The position numbers and the translations under genes were made by a program. Below, piece after piece: positions 57,021-64,000 of a stretch of DNA of 64,000 nt. How positions within the stretch are numbered: the first letter of the stretch is position 1; every line of letters begins with the position of its first letter. The notes below the pieces were generated by a model. It had not been told where the DNA came from. It did no database searches and was given only the letters and a program-made list of their open reading frames with translations. Source of the stretch: Didymella arachidicola (taxonomy: Eukaryota > Ascomycota > Dothideomycetes > Pleosporales > Didymellaceae); contig CM049989.1 in the NCBI GenBank assembly GCA_016630955.3, forward strand, positions 248,001-312,000. The letters are read 5' to 3'.

Positions 57021-58749
57021 ATGGCTTCCAAAGACTGGCGAGCACGCTTTAGCTTCGCAGACCGCATGCGTGCAGTTACCAAAATGCAAGTATCACCGCA
57101 TTCATGACCCCTGAACCCTGGTACAGGGACCGCCCCATGAGGAGAAATGCTCCCATACAAATCGAGTCCGCGATTCACGGAAAGTTGTTGTTGCCCAAGA
57201 GATGATACTCGCAAGCCTCGTTTTCACGCTATCTTGGTGTGCTCGGGTGGCGCCAGGAACAAGCGTTTTCTGACAGCTCTGGGTACCGCAGCTTCCTCGA
57301 GATCTGGACCGTGCTGTGTTTGCAACCGCCATATAAACGCTCTCTTGATTTTTGAAAATGCTTTTCTACTCACATGTTTGCAATGCTGGCCTGCTTCAAG
57401 CTAATCATTCGCAGAATAGACGCCTGTCATGCCTCGAATCCGTTACTACCAGCGAGTGACGCGCACAGGGAAGCCATCGTAGCCGAGACAAGGATATATG
57501 ACGAGGCTGGCTCTATCGTACGAGTGACTATCGATTCTCGGTGGCTGGCTTAGCTGACAATCCTCTAGGGTGACTATGAAAGTGCAATCGACGAGAAAGT
57601 TGCAAGCTATCCTCAGCGGTTCCTTCAATTCCCGACCCCAGAGGTAACACCTCCTCGTGCAAAGATATTGTATAACACTGACTCACAGCAACAGGACACG
57701 AAATACGTACCCACTCCCGGCGCAATCACAGTGGGCATGTATCAAAATGCTCTGTACTACAAAGAGGGTTTGTTCTCTGCCATCTACAAGGCGCCTGCTT
57801 TGAACAGCGGTGGTGGCTATTTCCCGGATGGCGCACCGGCGAGAGCCAATCTTGTTGCACTTAAGATTACTTCGCCGTCGATGATGGAACCTCCACACGA
57901 CTCACGTCGCGAAGCAGAAATTCTGAAGAAGGCAGCCAGCCCCAATGTCGTCGCACTGATAGACACTTTCAGAGAGGAGGGCGGGAAGTTCGTTCTGGTT
58001 TTCCCCTTCTTCCCATTCGACCTGAGCGTCGTTTTAAAAGAGGGAAAATTTGCAAAGAAGCAGATAAAGATCTGGTTGAAGGATCTGTTCTCGGCTCTCG
58101 CATTCATCCACCAGCACGGCATCATTCACCGCGACATCAAGCCTTCTAACATTCTACTCCAATCTATCGACGGACCAGCGTATCTTGCAGACTTTGGTAT
58201 CGCATGGGCACCAAATACTGCTGGTTCTGAGGCACCGAACGCCAAAATTACAGACGTTGGCACAACTTGCTACAGACCACCGGAGCTTTTATTCGGCAAC
58301 AAAGCTTACGACTGTACGCTTGACCTATGGGCAGCTGGCTGTACTGTAGCCGAGATATTGGACCCGGATCACCCCACGCTGTTTGATTCCGGGGAACTTG
58401 GGAGTGACCTGGCATTACTGCAAAGCATCTTTAAGAAGCTGGGAACGCCAACTCTAACTCGATGGCCTGTATGTATAGCTACTCTTGACACAAACAGTGA
58501 CTAATATTAGAGAAGGAAGCGGCCAAATTTCCTGATTGGGGCAAGATGCAGTTCTACGATTATCCCGAGGAGCACTGGGGGAAGCTGTTACCACGAGTAT
58601 CTGAAGAGGGGCAGGACCTCGTCTCAGAACTTGTCCGGTATGAGAGCGGAGCCCGCATGACAGCGTTGAAGGTAAACAAACATTCAAAGCGTACACGTGA
58701 CCCTTGCTTATCTGTTCAGGTTCTCGATCACGCATACTTTCGCGATTAG
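57021..58749 (+). CDS. CDK-like serine/threonine protein kinase (Csk1-like candidate)
   Basis: Six exons are inferred: 57021-57085, 57415-57523, 57569-57643, 57689-58468, 58513-58671 and 58720-58749, giving 405 residues. An 80-residue N-terminal extension (MASKDWRARFSFADRM) precedes the kinase fold. ATP-lysine is in LVALKITSP (near 142); the catalytic loop is HRDIKPSN (near 230), DFG follows in LADFGIAW (near 250), and the activation segment ends TTCYRPPELL, where RPPE replaces the common APE, as in CDK-like kinases. LDLWAAGCTVAEIL is the F helix. The PSTAIRE cyclin-binding helix is not conserved (DSRREAEILKKA). Small monomeric kinases like fission-yeast csk1, which activates CDKs, look like this, but that identity is tentative. 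Intron 1 is 329 nt with a GC donor (GCAAGT). Its start lies 150 bp from transposon element 2. Confidence 0.85.
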
Positions 58750-60629
58750 GTTCTGGAGGCATACCACAATCGTGGACATTCAGAGTAATAAGGTTAATTA
58801 CACATGTAAATAGACATGCATTGGACATTTGGCAACAAATCACTTATTTAGCAATTAACTATAAATACGCACACACATCGTCTTCAAATTGGCCACTTCA
58901 AGGCTGCGGAGACTGAGCTGTATACGAGGGTTGAGCACTTTTAACTGGGTTTCTCCTTTATAAATCAGTAGTGATCGGCCAAAACACCGTACAGCCACCG
59001 TGATCATATCGAAAGCCCACAGTTGTAGCTACTATAGCGCCAACTTGCAAGTACCTCAGGAGTCAACATCCACTCAGCAGTACCAATGCAATCACCAGGA
59101 TGTGAATACTGAACACGACACCAAGCACTCCAAGTCTGCAGATGCGCGAGATTGAGGATCAGGTAGCTACGCTGCTCTCCGCACCAATGAAAAACACAGG
59201 TGTATCCTATCCTGTATTAGTTCAAGCTTCACCACTAACTCATCTTCAGGTCTCCCACTTGAAGTTGTGAGGCTTGAGGAGGATACCAGGCAGGAAGCTC
59301 ATGAGCAAGGAGCCGATTCTTAAGGCTGCCTCTAGACCCACCAAGAACGCATCCAAGCAACGCAGAAATTAATCTGGACGTTCTGACTAAAGGCTCGGTC
59401 AAGCAATTGTAGACGCATGCGGTGGCGATAATGTCTAGCTGTAGTAAGTTGTCTCTCAGACAGAGGAGATGAGTAGGGCGTATTGAAAAGCCGGTTATAA
59501 TACATTTCTGGCCTAATCGAACAATTTTATCATCGTGCAATGAAAATTTCTGCCTGCGAGTATTGCCAGAGTTTGACATGCTGATATCGTGATGCAATCG
59601 CTTCGACGGCGTCTATCAGTGCTGGATGATGAGTGTGTTTGAAAGGGAAATTTTTGAAGAAAACACTTTGGCCGTGTATGATGATAATTCCTATGGTGAG
59701 ACGGACCTATTACATGATGTGAAAGAGACTACTGCCCGGACTGTACCTGAGACTGTCCTGTGCCAATGTCACTCTGCAAAGGCTCTCGCTCCTTTTATGA
59801 GGTGGTTGGCATTGATGCCTTCTGAGATCTATGACATCTCCACCAGGTGAGCAACGCATATTTTCAGATCAAACCTCAGGCATATGCATGACCTGCCATC
59901 CTACAAAAAGTGTCGCATCTGCACTCAGGGCAAGCGCCTAGGGTTTCCTGGCTTGACATCGTTTGACGCATACGAGTTGGTAAACTTGGCTGGCGTGCGA
60001 GGCTAATGGCTCAGATAAGTGTAGCTAATGTCTCTGGAGGCCACGAGGTCCAGGAGTAGCCCGATCCATGCCACATCGCCGTTTTCTCAACGATGGGATA
60101 ATTGAGTCAGCAACCTGGCTCGCAGCTGTTCTCTGAACTTCAGTGAGGCGTCCGTGATATCATCGAGATGTCGCGCCACGTGGCACCCATGCGAGCCTGT
60201 GTGGCGCTAATACACGATCGTGATGGGAATCAAAATGAACAGCATTGCAACTCCGGAATGGTCGCTTGACCTGGTCAAAGCATTCACGACGGACGTTAGA
60301 TGTGGTTCCATGTGGCAGCGGGTGATGAGCAAGGCACACTGCGCTAGCTGATGCAGGGTTTCACCTTTGCGCCTTCCCGCCGGCGTAGGGCTGTCGCTGC
60401 TACATTTGGGCGCTGGCTGGACTTCGCTCCGTCATAATAGCAGCGCGACAACAAACAATCCCTGCTGACAGCCGCCACGACAGCCACCCTAACAACCCCT
60501 TGCGGACACCTCAAATTCACAACCGTCTGCATGTTCTCGCTATCCAGATAGCAGCTGTCTGGCGCCCACAGCCCTCCTCCCCCGCCCCGTTCCGGACTAT
60601 CACCCCTCCGAGCAGGAACCCCTCTCAAC
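58750..60629. other. Intergenic region with one small uncertain ORF
   Basis: 1.9 kb. A 74-codon ATG frame at 59626-59850 (plus) has a protein-like acidic composition (MSVFEREIFEENTLAVYDD, then FMRWLALMPSEIYDIST) and ends at a possible GTGAGC donor, but no continuation or family was found. A minus-strand frame at 59235-59597 has no features. Otherwise nothing seen. Confidence 0.45.
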
Positions 60630-61964
60630 ATGGCATTCTTATTCAGGAACAAGCAGAAGACCAATGCCGAGCTCACCCGGTCGACACGAGATCTTGCTGT
60701 CCGCCTTAGCCAGGAGGACAAACCCAATCCCAAGGTGCGCGTGTACCCCGCAGTCACGTAGCTCAGCATGCTAACGGTCTGCAGCTGGAAGAGGAGCTGG
60801 CTCGAGACCTGCAGCAGATGAAGCTGAGGCTTCAGGGCACGCCTGGTACTGCTCACATTCCCTCTACACCTACAGCCATGCTTCGCAAAAGTGGGCTGTT
60901 GGGCTTCAGCAGCCGATGCTAACAATCGGGCAGACACCGAAGTCAACTCAGACCATGTCTTTCAGCTCCTCTCCGCAATCTTGGCCGACGACCTGCTCTA
61001 CACATTAGCAATCAACATACACAAACTGCCGTTTGAGTCGCGCAAAGATGCCCAAGTTATCTTCTCGTCCGCCTTCCGCTACAAGCCTGCCGGTCAAACC
61101 GATCCCCAAGTCCTACACCACATCGTACAGTTTCGCCCAGATATCATAATAGCGTTATGCAGAGGCTACGACAGGCGAGAAAGTGCTATGCCTTGTGGAG
61201 GAGTATTGCGCGAGGCTTTGAAGTACGACGCGATTGCTGCGTTGTTGCTGTACGACGAAGGCGAAGAAGGAAAGCAATTGGACCTCGCCAATGTGAATCC
61301 TGACTTACCTGCGAGTGGGAATGGCATATTTTGGAGGTTCTTTGATTGGATAGACAAGGGCGCGTTTGAGTTGAGCGCAGATGCGTTCAACACATTTAGG
61401 GTAAAGCTGGCCCCTGGACATCTTCACGACACACCTAACTTGGGCAGGAAATCCTTACCAAACACAAGCCACTTGTGGCCACATTCTTACAAACGAACTT
61501 CGAGATGTTCTTCTCAAAGTACAACACGATGCTGATATCGTCCGAGAGCTACGTAACCAAGCGGCAGTCTATCAAATTGTTGGGCGAGATCCTGCTTGAT
61601 CGGGCAAACTACAGCGTGATGACGCAGTATGTGGATTCTGGCGAGCATCTCAAGATTGTTATGAAGCTGTTGCGGGACGACAGGCGAATGATCAACTACG
61701 AAGGTTTTCACGTATTCAAGGTATTTGGTCTTAATTCTTCTCCAGTGGGCTGAGCTGACGAGTCAGGTCTTTGTTGCGAATCCCAATAAGTCGGTCGCAG
61801 TTCAGCGAATCCTCATTAGCAACCGAGAAAAACTGCTGCGCTTCCTACCAAACTTCCTTGAGGACCGCACAGAAGACGAGCAGTTTATAGACGAGAAGAG
61901 TTTCTTGATACGGCAAATCGAGCAGCTACCGAGCCAGCCGGTTCCTCCGCCATCAGCAGCATAA
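60630..61964 (+). CDS. hymA: Mo25/HymA (Hym1) scaffold protein
   Basis: Five exons: 60630-60734, 60785-60845, 60934-61400, 61448-61720 and 61767-61964, with introns of 50, 88, 47 and 46 nt, giving 367 residues. The start MAFLFRNKQKTNAELTRSTR is typical of Mo25, an all-helical repeat scaffold that binds pseudokinases and germinal-centre kinases. Further conserved stretches are LREALKYDAIAALLLYD, FFDWIDKGAFELSADAFNTF, EILTKHKPLVATFLQTNFEM, KRQSIKLLGEILLDRANY and NYEGFHVFKVFVANPNKS, the last restored across the final intron. In yeast, Hym1 belongs to the RAM network controlling polarity and cell separation; in Aspergillus, HymA is required for conidiophore development. Length and conserved blocks are complete. 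Confidence 0.95.
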
Positions 61965-62706
61965 GCAGGGTTCTGTACGTTTCATTTGTAAAGACGGCGT
62001 GCATGGAATGGCGTTTGCCGGGGTTGGATGCCAACCAGAGCATATTCAGGAACTCATTTGGCGTCCACAAGGCGCATCTATCAATATGTGATCAGACGTG
62101 TGTAGCAAAGACTCACCGCCAGTCCGAAGTATCGGGGGCTTGTCAGCTGCGAGACTCCCATCTGCCGAGTTGAAAGAAAGGCCGGCCGTAAGGGCAATGC
62201 CGAAATGATTGGGAGGTAGTCGAAGGCTACCTGCATACCTGTCGAATGGCAGACAATCTAGGAGCTAGATTAACTTTGAGGCCACGACCGGTCATTCCTC
62301 CCACACCGACGTTCTATGTTCTGTGATCATGGTCGTCTGCGTGCCTGCCACCTGAACAGGTCACATGCTCATCGCCCTCCCGTAGCCACAGCAGCCACAG
62401 CACAACACGCTTCCCCGCTCTTTGCGAGCACGTGAGCCGTGGGCTGGCTATTGGACGATTGTGCGCGTTTCAGCGTCAGCGCGCCGCCCTCCAGCACCCT
62501 GGAAATGCGGCAGCCTTCAACCAAATTATCCTGCGGATTTGCTGCGCAGCTCTCAATTCACAGTCGGTGTACCTGCAGCGGCTCGTCGACGACATCATCG
62601 CCGCATGCTCCCGCGAGCCCCTGTGCTAGCTCCCCCATCTCTGCGGGCCCGGTCCTTCTGATCGCCAAGTCGGCTAGACGAATCAGGCGCGAGGCCGGGG
62701 GTAAAC
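61965..62706. other. Intergenic region upstream of the SLC35-like gene
   Basis: 742 bases holding the HymA 3' UTR and the promoter/leader of the following gene. No coding region supported. Confidence 0.55.
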
Positions 62707-64000
62707 ATGAGATCAGACGTAGCACGCTGGGTCGACGACGCTTCGAGACAACCGCCTGACACGTTGTTGCATCCCGGCGATGAATTTCCGCTGCGAACAT
62801 TCTCCAATCCGCCCTCAACCTCGAGCCTCTCAGACCTCAGCAGCGACAACGACGACGACGACGACGACCAACGAGAGCGACCTGCACCTCGCCGGACCGC
62901 TAGACCTACCTCTACTAAGCGACGCCCAACTGACGTAGCGAAGCTCATCCACCCGCCCACGCCGACGGGTGCGACGTTTGGCATGGAGCAGAGCACGAGA
63001 CGGCGTTCCAGTTCGATCACAGGCACTGCCGCTGCCGCTGCCACGAGCCACAAGGAGCGCAAGCACCGGAGTAAGCGGCGGCGAGACGACCACATTGCCG
63101 AGGAAGGGGAGGACAGCCCGGGATCAGACAGCGGGTCCCGCAGCGACAGCACCGACTTTGAGCTCGACGACATGAGCGCCGATGGACTGGAGGACGACGA
63201 GGAGACGGGCCTGACCAAGAAGGTGCGCCGCAAGAATGCGAAGCGCAAGCGCAGGAACACGCTGCTCGACAACCGCATCGTGCCCGACAATGGCATCAAC
63301 TTCACCAAAGAGGAGAAGGCCCTCGCCGACCAGAGCCTGTACCGCGATATGGCCATCAACGTGATGCTGATCTGCTTGTGGTGAGTGGAGAACACATTTC
63401 ATTTTGCAGAGAGCTGGATGGAATAGCAGAAGCAGTGCAGCCAACAGGACGTCTGTCTGCAAGCAACGTATGCAAAGACGGCCTCTGACTGCCTCCTATT
63501 TCTTTAGAGAAATTGGAGACCTTGTCTCTGGCTTCTATCGCAACACAAGCACGTTTCAATCGCAAGGCACAGTTGCTAACTTATGTCATCAGGTACCTGT
63601 TCTCGATATCCATCTCCGTCTACAACAAGTGGATGTTCAAGGTCGACAAGGGTGATGGCGCCACGCAAAACATCTTTCCTTTCCCACTATTCACGACATG
63701 TCTGCACATGCTAGTGCAGTTCTCGCTCGCCTCTCTCGTACTGTTCCTCATACCATCCCTTCGACCTCGACACGACTCTCTCAACCCACATGCGACCAGC
63801 GCACGCGCAGAACCCGTCGATCCCAAAAAGCCGCTCATGACGAAGTGGTTCTACTTCTCGAGAATAGGGCCATGTGGCGCCGCGACCGGCATGGACATTG
63901 GTCTGGGCAACATGAGTCTGAAGTTCATTTCCTTGACTTTCTTCAGTGAGTAGTTCGCTAGTAGGCATGTTCTAGAGCTGACAGCAGCAGCAATGTGCAA
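62707..64000 (+). CDS. SLC35C2-like (triose-phosphate-translocator family) membrane transporter, 5' part
   Basis: Partial gene that runs off the window. Exon 1, 62707-63380 (ATG with A at -3), encodes about 224 residues: a hydrophilic, acidic tail (SDNDDDDDDQRERP), a basic region KVRRKNAKRKRRNTLLDN, then the first hydrophobic segment MAINVMLICLW. A 212-nt intron ends at 63592. Exon 2, 63593-63945, reads YLFSISISVYNKWMF, FPFPLFTTCLHMLVQFSLAS and GAATGMDIGLGNMSLKFISL, characteristic of the DUF250/TPT drug-metabolite-transporter superfamily, closest in memory to SLC35C2 (Golgi/ER nucleotide-sugar transporter-like). A third exon begins at 63988 or 63991 (reading FFTAMCK or FFTMCK across the junction). 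The long N-terminal cytosolic tail is typical of fungal members. Substrate is unknown. Confidence 0.87.

Noticed and set aside
59626..59850. 74-codon ATG frame between the kinase and HymA
   Set aside because: The sequence is protein-like and ends at a potential donor, but there is no continuation within a normal intron length and no family, so it was not listed as a gene.
1..64000. CRISPR arrays, bacterial operons, rRNA, phage or secondary-metabolite core genes (PKS, NRPS)
   Set aside because: No spaced direct repeats, no ribosomal RNA sequence and no such domains were seen; the intron-rich gene structure is fungal.

Overview
This is a stretch of nuclear genome from a filamentous ascomycete (Pezizomycotina; the protein set and the very short introns fit a Dothideomycete, but the class is an inference). 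The evidence is protein-coding genes split by introns of about 45-90 nt with GT..AG borders, the typical ascomycete families (Zn2Cys6 regulator, PTH11/rhodopsin-like membrane protein, fungal hybrid histidine kinase, full-length ABCG transporter, Syp1, HymA/Mo25), and fungal pogo/Fot1-type DNA transposons. I found no rRNA, tRNA, CRISPR array or bacterial operon structure. Exon borders were placed by hand from splice signals, reading frame and remembered family conservation; none was checked against transcripts.

Layout. 1-4.3 kb: no supportable gene. 4.3-12 kb: an FAD monooxygenase (minus) divergent from the actin-interacting WD40 protein Aip1 (plus), then a low-complexity exon and a small C2H2 zinc-finger gene whose connection is unresolved. 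12-15 kb: CPSF-100/Cft2 (minus). 15-23.6 kb: gene-poor, with one Zn2Cys6 regulator (18.2-20.0 kb). 23.6-29.1 kb: a YOL075C-like full-length ABCG transporter, preceded by a tiny uORF, convergent with a DsbA/FrnE-like thiol oxidoreductase. 30.3-33.5 kb: a decaying patch with an NmrA-like pseudogene (three in-frame stops), a PTH11-like gene with questionable splice sites and a possible glycine-rich remnant. 33.7-41 kb: conserved housekeeping genes: Mlo2/UBR7-like E3 ligase and MCM2 sharing a divergent promoter, then a Sas2-type MYST acetyltransferase convergent with MCM2. 41-47 kb: a 2,002-residue PAS-type hybrid histidine kinase (minus). 49.5-52.5 kb: Syp1, an F-BAR/mu-homology endocytic adaptor (minus). 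52.7-56.9 kb: two different, apparently intact pogo/Fot1-like transposons, back to back in the promoter region between Syp1 and a CDK-like kinase (57.0-58.7 kb). 60.6-62 kb: HymA/Mo25. 62.7 kb to the end: the 5' part of an SLC35C2-like transporter that runs off the window.

How the genes relate. The genes are individually transcribed and do not form an obvious pathway or biosynthetic cluster. Loose functional themes are DNA replication and chromatin (MCM2, Sas2, the CDK-like kinase) and actin, endocytosis and cell polarity (Aip1, Syp1, HymA/Mo25). The most unusual structural feature is the double transposon insertion into about 0.5 kb of intergenic DNA between Syp1 and the kinase. I did not find a convincing wholly new system; the best leads are that insertion pair, the uORF ending one base before the ABC transporter start, and the decaying 30.3-33.5 kb patch.
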